A DNA stretch of 64,000 nt from Chrysophaeum taylorii (taxonomy: Eukaryota; Sar; Pelagophyceae; Pelagomonadales; Pelagomonadaceae), in contig JAQMWT010000005.1 of NCBI GenBank assembly GCA_029834535.1, forward strand, positions 496,001 through 560,000. The letters are read 5' to 3'. Position 1 is the first letter of the stretch; every line of letters starts with the position of its first letter. A program made the position numbers and the translations under genes. The notes beneath the pieces were generated by a model, which was given only the letters and a program-made list of their open reading frames with translations, searched no databases and was not told where the DNA came from. Positions 41,201 to 51,400 of this stretch are shown one piece after another.

Positions 41201-41471
41201 GCACGGCGACGCGAATAATCCTCCCGTCCCGCCACAAGTACGCGTGCACCTGGGAACAAAACACGGCGAACACCCCACATTTCTTCGCGGGAATCAGCGC
41301 TTTCGCCCCAACCTTCTTCGACTCGGACGATCCGAGTTCTTTTCCGGAGGCCCAGTCCCACACCTGCAGCCTGCCAAAAACATCGCACGTAAACCCGAGC
41401 CCCTTGTCGAAGCAGGCGCACGCGACCTCAAACCCCGGCCGCTGCTGGATCACCTGGAGGTTGAGCCTCAT
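35244..41471 (-). CDS. Large WD40 protein with long charged coiled-coil C-terminus
   Basis: A 2075-residue protein from the ATG at 41471, single exon as read. The first ~560 residues are WD40-like (MRLNLQVIQQRPGFE, FGRLQVWDWASGK, ADFRLEIWSLPECL, GDLRIWGDDEL), probably one or two beta-propellers. The middle is linker with acidic runs. Residues about 1000-2075 are charged and helical, with repeated Trp-Tyr blocks (ARAFRAWYARAL, DIARWYDEEDGAREFM, WTNFQRWYCGMP) and long Arg/Glu-rich coiled coil (RMKRREEERKQREEAERRHK). The architecture, N-terminal WD40 plus long charged tail, recalls WDR87/WDR97-type and other axonemal WD proteins, but I cannot assign an orthologue. The gene lies between two direct gypsy copies and is flanked by Helitron DNA on both sides, yet its codons and GC content match the host genes. 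Confidence 0.8.
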   Translation of the reverse strand: MRLNLQVIQQRPGFEVACACFDKGLGFTCDVFGRLQVWDWASGKELGSSESKKVGAKALIPAKKCGVFAVFCSQVHAYLWRDGRIIRVAVLEARIGCACRSDSELVIAAEDKIQSYSLRWAGDTLRLPKRLQIVFSKAVDVRGLVVQKSTLFAVADGGLFAWREESGAAVDCKAPREALPVVGEIARGEGFVAARVPHRTRLWRLADRRLFEVERAGGMAFQGPWLHVLDERDFSLSTWTLEPEPRAVASWRLPHCFAVFAFEPVPRDFWLVLFGKERLDVAAVLYDESPRVMGRGNFIVADGPVLAGPSGVSVLQNRGEKKIIEERSAKTVALGQATLAVAREDGVVVVYDRATLEPLRHIYDDDDESCCATAVSSDGEWRGLADGRVLGPRRLPPHAAKIVVASPRVVVSADGDLRIWGDDELERTIDVGRVTCAKLLEQQQQLALGTADFRLEIWSLPECLRVHARRERVDSIAAAPLLTSGPDGVVRWLLRRRSLVPAERFVLATPPRAVTFFENQVLALLDGAVVELGATGLSNSRDDDDDFRAFASTTEQDAAAWTASATEDRRPETRAVLVGGREISGLLGERAATTAPPPKKKERTTLFKQPLAIGTTSFGDARAPRAVRLAKAPRVAPPPNDDDDVVKTSRKATALPGTNAFRLLAASEPPSWPPLDDAYSSAAEEAPFVWQLQVQLPSVQSESLAQAEEEDDEEERIVPPESLRRFHADRRTLELAPGVGLCAMPNTTTERVQQQITTSRAFSSARVVAMPSFYWSNGSARLLETHGLRGARRRLVRKVVVEDEDLLEELAALRAALRDEERRGKRVKPPQTPPLRGIRGFGFGSCQEPPPDENDVARKRRRERIQELESSLVAAWHDEVLLPEKEEEKEKNMEELPSANEEECEKNPRELAFRKLLGSSQNRSGLLAFARLATWAPCTYARERLGVHRLELRALWRACHKNAHGGNRGSVSDFEAFAIALEDLTSERDLGPRASLRLLRCEATEAEVAVELDDDDTEEKLARACAGRDQKRPVALAALKEDAVLDLDARPAMVSRKNVAARCLVVVLKDLEPATNYCIYAVTCGQHLAPRLRDEATRRARDTMIKARTAEAGATEEERIQIPWAALSPEQQRTELLAALKSKDVCAAATAQGLEVPDPKDARASIQKNDAAAEERWNAWRAWWPLSFAREAFVRREIVFAAKQSDQLRAMAAAEGAEIEMADILLAQDNNLDDPVRRRRWTNFQRWYCGMPVFQAEHPTSSIDQNLLEPRRRPPSPRRPSSLKKKKKQEEEVVFVALMNRRAEKPDYYSAASAAAAAKEVPRPACSSKNKEHVQPEPPQQPGEAAPTLIMEKASFRCRREEQRMDIRSLSAEAERGPAVTTFSSGSLLLSRVAALDPRSQKSRERLAMRHEFLNARTTKVTELRAAVEKTYQRETSTRLSLKAVAKMIMFQLRMQKALGGGKEKLDEIDIFAEVDEAALLLDEVGKTVAATEGGENAAEYEAKRAPEWESMSDAARRAEVVLACVTPRVIEHAIEALVATPEPETAWLGGDEIFASWYSRSDRADAFAEETRSAWSDPSARREAADAGVASARAFRAWYARALSTREAYLTRIAERVVAARRGLSQFDWGMPLELACVPPTCAAREPAAPQRYYRLYPSRSREAWSAADIARWYDEEDGAREFMAERLGAWSRAQWARDESARRARTRRDMAREDERSQRMRATREELLAKEDAAVAIAVATDASSASDVVGLVGRLIYSPALDDDGSKWDFIIPTERRSLLSGLSYEEDLDDARRAKRLAAEVLMQDHQARMKRREEERKQREEAERRHKEDEDRRRHIDRAARERRNLLRDLDATRVRKAIARARRREALDERRRRARLVADADAARAVVAIANAVVAPPPPAKNIFVEVLDASSPASSPRRAPPVQPPPEKKDASSSQEENSSEGAFFDDVAFARALDTPVRSRLVRRLFFKNAVCDYRNPDVLPGAEALARHSPEPPIFVLAKGNADQIVEALRLRRLSAKLPLPTREEELLFFRPRSLPRPRLKTKSTLPHISHDGPTKSALKKKTVFG

Positions 41472-42673
41472 CCTGACAGAGCACTAGAGTAGGGGCAATT
41501 AAGAAACGCCGCCGCTGACAAGAAGATCCTAACTCTAAGGCTGATCCTTATGACAAGGTTATTTTATCCTTTGGTTGAAAAGCAAGCTCTTCGGGTGATT
41601 AATGCGTGCGTGAAACCGTCGTCGCCAGATCAGTATATCAGTACAAGTGCAGGCCAGTAAGTTCACCTAGTCCCAATCTCTAACCCCAGTAAGTTCACCT
41701 GATCCCGTTAAGTTCACCTAGTCCCAATCTCTAACCTCAGTAAATTCGGCGTAAACCCACTCGTGCTCACATCCACTCACCCCACTCTCCTTTGAACTCG
41801 TCGCTCTCACCCCCGCCAATATAAGCTGCTTTGATCCGCACACGCCGCTAACCTTTGAGTTTACTCTAAAAACCCCAGTAAGCTCACTTGGTCCCAGTAA
41901 GTTCACCTGGTCACTTAGTTCACATTGTCCCAATCTCTAACCCTAGTAAGTTCACCTGGTTCCAGTAAGTTCACCTGGTCCCAGTAAGCTCACCTACAGT
42001 GCGCGTGTAGACGCCGGGAGGGGGCTTATCGGTATTGCGCAGCACGTGTGGGGTAGGGTGGAGTCGTCGACTCAGAAGAGCATATTCTCGGGGTTGCCGA
42101 TCGACAGAGAGCCACGTAGAGCTGGACGTGACAGAAGACGGGCTTGTGGGCAAGAGGACGCCGACCTCGCGGGGTGTCTGGTCCTGGCTCTTGTTGATCG
42201 TTTGGCGTAGGCGGGCCTTAAGGGAAACAGGTTGGAGGAGCCTCGGTGACAACGACACGATCGATCATGTATCTGGTACCGTTGCAGTGGCCGTGCGACG
42301 GGTCGAGGTTGCGAAGACTTTAAGCTCGCGATCAAAGTCAGCATGCCGTTGGTTGTCAGGGGAGTTCAAAACTCGACTCTTGAGAGCGAGGCGTCGTCTT
42401 CCGACCCAACCTAGTCGGCCGAAAAGAACTCCGACGCCTCGTCTCCGGGAAAAAAAGGCCGCGGTCATGCGCGCGTTGTCAGCATCGACAACATCGTTTC
42501 GACGGGGCGTGATAATGGCGCGCCGAAAGAGCTGCCGCGGGTCGTGGAAATAGTCTGCGAGGTCGCCGTAGACGCCTTGGAGGATCATTGTCTGGCTCGC
42601 GGGCCAACCTGATCCTTACCCTAAATCGAGGGACAAACAGACAGACTTATCTCCGCCCGTCAGGCACATCCAT

Positions 42674-42769
42674 TGTGAAGAAGCTATGACACTTACCCCT
42701 GCACCACGTATCCAGTATCCTTACGTCTTTCTCCTATCGCTAGTCTAACGCCTCATACCATTCGTAACA
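42674..42769 (+). repeat. Left (5') LTR of copia element
   Basis: 96 bp, TG...CA. Preceded by the TCCAT target copy and followed directly by the primer-binding site. Confidence 0.9.
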
Positions 42770-45700
42770 TGGTAGCAGCTGGTGTCCGTCACGGTCGCAC
42801 GACCGCTTGACTTCCCGGACAACAGCGACTCCTCCTCGGCTTCAGTTCATTGCTACGTGTTCGGTTCGTTATCGTTTATCATGTCCTCGATCGAAATTAA
42901 GGATAGCAAGCTTTCGCAAAAACTCGATGCTTTCAGTGGTGAGCGACATCTTTTTCACCCTTGGGCCCGGCGCTTGGAAAACATGATCATTTCCACCGGT
43001 GATCGCATTATCTTGACCACTGACACTTGGACTAGCATTTCCGCTTCTGGCTGCTCTGAAGAAGAATTTGGTCTCAAGCAGCAACGCTGGTACAGTGCAC
43101 TCTTCATGGCACTACCAATGCATGATACTGATCGTGCGGATATCCGTGAAAACCGCGATATGAACTTCACGCGGCTTTACAAACGCATTACTGATGTTTA
43201 CATGGGTCATGGAGATCGTGTCGCTCAGTCTGCAATTGCTTCATTGCATTCCTTGGTGTGCAATAACATCGATGAACTTGAGTCCTTTCTTAACAAGTTC
43301 ATCACTGGTGTTCAAGTTGCTCGGCATCATCAAGATTTCCCTGACTCAACTGCATTGCAGCTGCTCCAAACGAAAATCCCCGACTCGCTCTTGTCTAAAG
43401 ATCTCATTGCACTTGATCCTAAATTGCGCACATATGATGGTTTCGTTGATCGCCTCCACAGTAAAGTTTTTGATTATCTTCAGACCAAGTCTATGCACGT
43501 CCATGCTACGTTCCGTGAAAGTCCCCGTCATCGTGAACGCTCCAACTTTTATGGTCGCCATCCTTCTGAAAAGTATTTTCATCGCTTCAATGCTTTGCGC
43601 TCTCAACAACGTTCTAGCCCACGCCCCTCTTTTCGATCATCATTCCGTCACCCACCTTCATCTTCACGTGGTTTTCATCGCAAGCGCCAACGCCATACTG
43701 ATCTTTGTCACTTTTGTGGTATTCCTGGCCATCACCAGAATGATTGTCATAAGCGTCAGCGCTATTTGCACTCACAAGCTACCGCCCGCCCACGGCATCA
43801 ACACCAATACCCACGTCGGTTGCATTCCCAATACCCACCTCGGTCCACTCCCCAATACCCACCTAGGCCCCATCCACCCTTCTACCAACACCATCTTTTC
43901 ATCCCCAATCCACCCTTGCCACCATCTCAATCCTCTCCGCCGCTTCTTGCGTTGCCACCCTCCACCACACCCTCTGTCCCGCCTTCCACCGCTGTCACCC
44001 TTCCTGACCCATCCCTTTCTGCACCCACCTACCCGTCCTACAATTTCCACCTTCTTTCCATCTCCTCCATTCACCAAGTCCTTTCCTCCACCAACGCCCT
44101 TACCGCTCTGCTCACCGCTCGTGAGCGTGACTACCTTCACAGCACCAACCTTCGTCTCGTTGTCTATGATACCGGCGCCAACGTCAGCCTTTTAATTCTC
44201 CGCTGGCTTCACTGACCTGGACAACACTCAACAGCATTCCATCACTTCTGCTATCGGCACTGGCTCTGTTTCCGGTTCTGGCACTGCTCACTTAACGTTC
44301 CCTTCAATTGGTCCTCTTGACAATCGTGGTCTTCCTTCTCCTGCACCCACTCTCTCCGCCCCTCATGGTATACATGTCGCGTTTCCGCATACCCTCATCT
44401 CTCCTGGCCTTGGTGACAAACGGATTCTTTCGGATCATTCCCTTGAACAAGTTGGTTACGATTGCCACACCATTCAGGCCGTTGATCCTGCTTATCCGCA
44501 ACGTATTTTACGTCACCGCCAAACGCATCACGTTATTCCCCTGCTTCGTCGCTGTGGTCTTCTTTTGATCGTCTGTTGGATCGGCAATACGACCGCTGCG
44601 CCCTACACGGACTACGTTTCACCTTTTGTGGCATTTTCTTCTTCCCCTCGTGTCCATGATCCTTGTGCGTTTCCCGCTGTGTCTCAACGCACTCAACTAA
44701 CTTTCGATCTTTGGCATGCTCGTCTTGGTCATTATAATCCTGCCTATCTTCGGCGTTTGTCTTCTCTTGCTGTCGGCGCACCGTTTTTCCCGAGCTCCGC
44801 GTCGCTTTCTTTTGTCCTGCTTGTGCTCTCGGTAAAATGCATGCTGCGCATGTTGGCCAACGTAAAGCTCATGCTTCCACTTCGTCTCCTTCCTCCGAGC
44901 CTTTGTCTCGTCCACGTGCCGTTGCGCCCTATCTTATTATCCACGCCGATCTCATGTTTGCTGGCGTCCCATCCTACATATATCACGATCGCGCGATCCT
45001 CACGTTTGTCGATGATCATACGCGCCGCCGCACGCGTTACTTTGCTCCACGACACGATGCCCTTACGAACGCTCGACAACTCGAACTTTGTCTACCGTGG
45101 TTCGCCCATTCGGATATCGCGTTGCCCTCATCTACACCGATCGTGACCGCTCTCTTATGGGCCAATTCGAAACCTTCTGTCTGGGCAACAATATTGCGCT
45201 TCGGCGCGCTCCGGCAGCACAGTCCAAACTTCACAGCTCACGCTTTTTCCGGTGTTGTGGAACGCTCTCATCGTGCAACCGCGGATATTACTCGCACTCT
45301 TTGGTACATGCGCACCGTCCACCTGATTTTTGGCGTTGGGCCATGGAAACGGCTGACTTCATCTCTGAGCGTATGCCAAATGCCTCTAATCCTGGATATA
45401 TGACGCCATATGAAATGCTACATGAAACACTCCCGCGTGTCGATTTTCTTCGTGTTTGGGGCTGTCCTGCTGCAATTCTCACTGGCGACAAATGGCCTAC
45501 CAAAGCTATAACCGGTATCTTCATTGGGTATCCCTCTGCCGGCCCTGGATATCGCATATTGCTTCAACGCCCCACGGTCCTGTCATCCACACCTCGATTG
45601 ATGTTGTTTTTGACGAAAATTTCGCTCTGCGTAAGTCACTGTCCACCCAACCCCTTCCTCCGTCTCTCGTAGATTCTCGTTTTCCTGACTTGTTTTATTA

Positions 45701-45906
45701 CGACCCTCGTCTATCTTCGGCCGTCAACCCAATATCTTCTTTTTTGATGCTCCGGAGCCGGCCTTATCGGGACTGATCACCCCACAAACGTCACTGCCAC
45801 AATGTTACCGGCCAATACGAAACGTGCACCATTACGTCGTGCCAAACGGGGCCGACCGCGCAAAGTCGACAAATCAACAAACTTTACGGGCCATGTTTCA
45901 TCCTGT

Positions 45907-46050
45907 TACAATGTTGATACGGGCCATTCTCATGTTGATACGGGCCATTCTGATGTTGATACGGGCCATTATGTTGATACGGGCCATTATGTTGATACGG
46001 GCCATTCTGATGTTGATACGGGCCATTCTGATGTCGATACGGGCCATTCT
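45907..46050 (+). repeat. In-frame tandem repeat in copia linker
   Basis: About eight copies of a 15- to 21-bp unit containing GTTGATACGGGCCATT, coding for VDTGH-type repeats with S, SD or Y between them. It lies between the integrase and RT segments of the copia element. Confidence 0.85.
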
Positions 46051-47764
46051 GTTTCCTCTGTCGCTTCTGTTTCCCCCTGTCACTCTTTGTATGTCTCTTC
46101 TGTTAGCTTTCGTTTGTTAGTTCATTATGTCTTCCTTCCCCTTTGTTTAGCTAGCACCCTTGTTGATCCTCATGCACACGTTTATTACTCTGCTTCCGAA
46201 GAAATGTCCCAGTATTCAGACCTTGACGAAACCACTATCACTTCCACCCACGTGAAGCTTTAGCTCCGACCAATCCTGAGCGTCCTGGTTGGTTGCAAGC
46301 CATCGCTAAAGAATACAGCTCTCTTGGTCAACTTGGTTGTTGGGATGTGATTCGCCTCCCTCAGACTTCTGGCAACATTTGTACCCTCAAGTGGATCCTC
46401 CGCAAGAAGTATGACTCTGGCCGCTTCAAATCGTACAAGGCTCGCCTTGTCGTCCGCGGTTACACCCAGGTTCACGGCATTGATTATCATGACACCTACT
46501 CACCAGTTGCCAACATCGTCACGATCCGTTTCTTTCTGACCTTTGTCGCTGTTCGTGACTGGGATTTGCACAAGTTGGATGTTAGCTCCGCTTTTATTCA
46601 AGCTCCCATTGACGAAGACATCTATGTCTGGCCACCCGAAGGCTATGCTCCTCGCCAACCCACCGATGGTTCCAAAATCGTTTACAAGCTCCGTCGCTCT
46701 TGGTATGGTTGCAAACAAGCTTGTCGCAATTGGTGGCTTTATTTGGAACGCTTCCTTCTCAATGATTGTGGCTTCGTCCGCGGATCTGGTGACACTTGCC
46801 ATTACAAGCTCGTGCTCAATTCTACCGTGGTCCTCCGTCTTGTTTTGGTCGTCGATGATCTTCTTGTAGCGCACCCTCCTCACTGCATTGGCCATTACCA
46901 AGCCTTTCCTCCGTTTCCGCGCTTTCACTGACGTCAATGAACTCGATCTCACCTCTTACGTTGGTCTTCGCATTACGCGTGATCGCCCTCGGAGAACCCT
47001 CACTCTTGACCAATCCCATGCTATCCGTGAAATCCTTACCGAACATCGCTTCATCAACAGTAAACCTGAACTCACTCCCGCTCCCAAAGGTCTTCATCTT
47101 TCTGCGGCTGATTGTCCGGCTCCTGGTTCTCCAGATCACATGGCACGCATCCCTTTTCGCCGTATTGTTGGCTGTGTCCTCTTCATCTCCATCATGACTC
47201 GCCCTGATATCACTTGGTCCGTCAATCAGTGTGCGCGTTTTCCCACAATCCTGGTAAACCCCACTGGCACGCTTTATCCCACACTCTGCGTTACCTCAAC
47301 GGTACTCAGGATCTTGCCCTTATTCTTGGTCGCGATTCTACCCTTCATCTCTGTGGTTATTCCGACTCCAGCTGGGCCGACGACCCTGATGACCGCCACT
47401 CTACAACTGGTTTTTGTTTTCTCCTTGCTGGTTCTATGATAGCCTACTGCTCCCGCTCGCAATACTTACTTGCTCGTTCTTCTTTCGAAGCCGAATTGCT
47501 TGCTCTTTACGCTGCTACTGCTGAGCTCTCTTGGCTTCTCAAACTTTTTGATGACTTTGATCTCCCTCGTCACACGGTCCCAATGTATGTTGATAATTTT
47601 CTTGCCACAATGCCTTTGTGACGTCTTCCTCAAATGTGACGTCTTCCTCAAAGCTTCTCCTCTGTGAGCGTCTCACTTACCCGTTTTTCCTTTTCCTTCT
47701 TTTCCAGCACCTGTGTGAAGACCTCACTTACCCCTTTTTCCTTTTCCTTCTTTTCCAGCACCTG

Positions 47765-47860
47765 TGTGAAGAAGCTATGACACTTACCCCTGCACCACGT
47801 ATCCAGTATCCTTACGTCTTTCTCCTATCGCTAGTCTAACGCCTCATACCATTCGTAACA
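47765..47860 (+). repeat. Right (3') LTR of copia element
   Basis: 96 bp, matching the left LTR, followed by TCCAT. Just upstream is a ~53-bp tandem duplication rich in pyrimidines (about 47661-47764). Confidence 0.9.
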
Positions 47861-47988
47861 TCCATCATACCCCACAAACCCACCCACATCCTTCATGCTC
47901 CCCACACACACCCCCCCCTCTTAGCAGTCGACATTTAAAGACAAACAGACAGACAGACAGACAAACATCTGTCGATTAGTATTTAGGA

Positions 47989-48104
47989 CAAGTGCAGGCC
48001 AGTAAGTTCACCTAGTCCCAATCTCTAACCCCAGTAAGTTCACCTAGTCAGTAAGTTCACCTAGTCCAAATCTCTAACCCCAGTAAGTTCGGCGTAAACC
48101 CACT
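47989..48104 (-). mobile_element. Tail of a further Helitron-like unit, cut by gypsy B
   Basis: The tail end abuts the head of the previous unit with no spacer, repeating the tail-to-head junction seen at 10120/10121 and 11166/11167. AGGTGAACTTACTGG repeats (minus strand) run to the LTR of gypsy B at 48105. Confidence 0.65.
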
Positions 48105-48439
48105 TGTGGCGTAAGGAGAATTTTAGGGGCTACCTGGCGTGCCTTCGAATCCTGGCTCGCCGATCGCGTCCGTGCCCTTGGTGGGATCACTGGACGAGGA
48201 TGGCCGTTCTCCCGCCACGCGACCACAAACAACTCCTGCGCCTGGTCCTCTCAACTTGAGGATCGGCTGTTGCTTTATGATCAAGGATAATCGAAATCAG
48301 AAATCAGGGTGACACATGTCACGGAAAAGGAAGATGATGTCAGAGAAAACTCTGACATCATCGGAACGGAGTAGGGTGCCCCTGATGAGGGGGGCCCTAG
48401 AAGAGGGGTAAGCCTTACGAGGCGGGAGTTGCCGCCACA
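48105..48439 (-). repeat. LTR of gypsy B (3' LTR)
   Basis: 335 bp, TG...CA. This is the only one of the four LTRs that differs visibly from the rest (about five positions). Confidence 0.92.
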
Positions 48440-48479
48440 GGACTCCCCTGGTAAGAATTCGAGCTGCCCCAGCGAGGTG

Positions 48480-51400
48480 CTAGCGCGAGGAGCGCGGCTT
48501 CGCCTTACGAGCATCTCGTGAACGAATCTTCTGGTAAACGCGGGTGATGATCGGTTCAGGAACTCGACCACTGCGTAAAGTAAACTTGGGGACCAACACG
48601 TCAATCTCGTGCGGAGCGAAATCCGTGACACAAGGAGTTGTGTTGGAGGAAATTCGGGACTTGTCGGTGAAACTTCGACCTTCAACGTCCTTGAATTCGG
48701 GCTTGAGCTTGCGGTGCGAAAGGTGAGAGGTCGGCTTGAAATAAGCGACATCATCGTTCGGACCCAAATCGGAATAGAAATGTAGAGCGACACGATCATT
48801 TTGGTAATCGTAAGGCTCGTAAACTTCAGCAACATAAATCTTCTTGCGCCAATCAGAGCGCTTCCGGTCAGGAATCCGGAAAACAACAAACTTACCGTGC
48901 TGATAATCATCACGGAAGGTTTCTTCGGGTTTGCGGATGGTTTGATCAACGATCGGAGGTACCATCACCGGCGTGATCTGACTTACATGAACACGTCGTT
49001 CTTCGGGCGGAGAGTCGAGAGACTCAATCCTATAGGTGACCGGGGAGAGGCGTTCCTTGATAATAAACGGCCCTCGCCATTCCGGTCGAAGTTTGTTCTG
49101 AAGGAAAGGGATGTAGAGCAAAACGTGCGATCCTTCCTTGTATTCAACATCAACATGATCAGCATTGTAAGCCAATCGCTGTTTCTTCAAAGCTTTATCA
49201 CGAGCCTCGCGGACGATCTTTGTATAATATTTCAATCGTTCGCGAGTCTCGGCGACTGCATCAGAGCGAGTCTTCGGCAATAATCGTGTATCAAAATCCA
49301 TGAGCGTGTAGTCAGTCGGTAGCATCGGCTGACGGTTCAGGCGCAGCATAAAGGGAGAAATCTGCGTGCCTGGAATAAACTTGCGGTTGTAGCAAAACGC
49401 AATATAATGAGCAAAGTCAGGCCAATCCGTGATGTTCCGGCCTTGAAGGCAAGCACGGAGGAAGGCCTTGATAAATCGGTTGACACGCTCAGCCGGGTTC
49501 GACTGGGCATGATAAGGAATCGTAGTTTGGTATCGTGTGTTAAAGAGATGGCAAAACTCGCGCATCAACTTGTTCACGAACTCTTTACCGTTGTCGGTAC
49601 GAATCATCTGGGGCAAGTAGCCCTTGAGGAGAATGTTAATGACAAAAGACTCGAGGACAGACTCAGCAGTCTTATCGTTCAAAACATCCAGAATCAAGAA
49701 ATGCGAGAACGGATCAAAAAATACTAGAAGATACGTCTCGGGACCAGCGCTGGGCAAGGGTCCAAATAAATCCATGCAAAGAACAGCACCATCACCATCG
49801 TAGACGGGCTGCTGCAAGAGTCCAGCTCGTTTCGGCTCAGGCGTACGAGCTTTCTGACAAACTAAGCATTCAGCAATGAAGACTCCAACTTCGTTCGACA
49901 TGTGAGGCCACCAAAATCGTTCTTGGATAGCCTGGACGGTACTGTGACGTCCCATATGACCACCGTTAACCGGAGTGTCATGATAGAGTCGAATAATGCG
50001 TTTGCGCAACGTAGCAGGTGCAACAATCATCGGGTGCAAATCAGCAGAAATGCGGTAAAGAACATCTTTAACGACTTCGAATCGTTCGTTCGCTCGGGAA
50101 CGTCGCGGCGTCTGACCTTGGGCCATTCGGTAGCGAATATCCTCGCACGTAGCATCAGATTCTTGCTCACGTGCGATCTCAGCGAGCGTCATATTATCGG
50201 GTATCTTATCGATATAATCTTTGTAAGCGGCTGCGTCCTTGAAGATCTGTGGCTCATCACGCGCACGGTTCTTCCGACGTTGTCTCGTAGCGTGAGACGT
50301 AGCCAATTTCATCGGATCCTTTTCAGGGTCTTCGTCTTCGTCTTCCGGCAGTTCGGTCGTAATAAACGACATTATGAAGTGGCAGCCAGAGACGGGAACT
50401 CCTCGGTCATCAACAGGTCGGGGAAGCTCTTGGAACACTAAATACGCGTGGTTCAAAGGTTCTCCAAACTCGTCAGTCTCGATGACATGATCTATCGGGT
50501 TGCGGGAGAGACAGTCAGGGATACTCATTCCCGGTGACTTTCCCGGCTTGTAACCAAGTTCAGGGTCAAAATTGGCGAGGCGCATCGCCCAACGAGCAAG
50601 CTGCCCAGACGAGTGCGTCGCCTTACGTAAAAACGTCAAATTTCGGTGATCGGTCTCCAAAACAGTCCGGTGCCCTTCGATGTAGGCTCGAAAGTGCTCT
50701 AGAGAAAGTATAACTGCCAGCAGCTCTAGCCGACGGGGCTCATAATTCCGCATCTCCTTCGGCACAGCTCGGCTCCAGTATTCAATTACTCGTTCTTCTC
50801 GAGTCACTCTTCCGGCATCGTCCTTGACTTCGACAATCTGGAAGAGATATGCTCCAAGTCCATCCTTGGAAGCATCGGATCGGATCTGAAAAGGCAGATC
50901 ATAATCGGCGTGGTAGACTCCACGGGAATCAACCAAAGCTTCAATAATCGTATCCCAAGCTTTCTGACACTCGGGCGTCCACTCGAACTTTACACCTTCG
51001 AGGCATAATCGTCTCAACGGTTCCACAATCTTCGAGTAGCCCTTCACATATCGCCGGCAGTAATTACTCATGCCGATGAAAGAGCGTATCTGGGTCTTCG
51101 GGGAAGTATTCGGTAAAGTACCTGGAATCGGCATCTTCTGCAGTGCTTCCAGCGTCTTCGGATTCGGCTTCAAGCCTTCTGGGGTAGAAATGTGTCCCAG
51201 AAATTCTATATCATCCTTGAGAAGGTGGAACTTCGCGGTTCGACCGCTGTACCCTCTCTGTGCCAAATGACACATCACTTCGATCAAAACTTGTAAATGT
51301 CGATGAAGATCGTCGGATCCCATCATAATATCGTCAACAAACGCAACCAAGTCTTGATACATCCATTTCGAAAGGTCGCTCGCCATTTGCTTGCAGAAAA

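Larger units (their letters stand above)
42674..47860 (+). mobile_element. Ty1/copia LTR retrotransposon nested in Helitron DNA
   Basis: A 5187-bp element with very short 96-bp LTRs (TGTGAAGAAG...CGTAACA) that look identical, and a matching 5-bp target duplication TCCAT on both sides. Directly inside the left LTR is TGGTAGCAGCTGGTG, a primer-binding site of initiator-Met tRNA type. Parts in order are Gag with a CCHC knuckle (CHFCGIPGHHQNDC), protease start (VVYDTGANVS), integrase (LWHARLGHYNP), RT (LDVSSAFIQAPIDEDIYVW) and RNase H. Integrase before RT fixes the Ty1/copia family. The coding region is broken, with roughly five or more interruptions, although identical LTRs suggest a young insertion. 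Confidence 0.92.
41644..47988 (-). mobile_element. Helitron-like unit on the minus strand, interrupted by copia
   Basis: Tail end (CACTTG on minus) at 41644 with T outside; head TCCTAAATACTAATCGAC ends at 47988. Reading on minus from the head come a microsatellite, the GTCGACTGCTAAGAGGGG motif and AGCATGAAGG, then the copia insertion. The decayed Pif1 helicase follows (42640 down to 41985; VYGDLADYFHDPRQLF, IITPRRNDVVDADNARM, TINKSQDQTPREVGVLL), then an R1 block (about 41745-41880) and the AGGTGAACTTACTGG tail. The helicase has frame changes like those in the 10-12 kb units, so it decayed before these copies spread. Confidence 0.65.
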
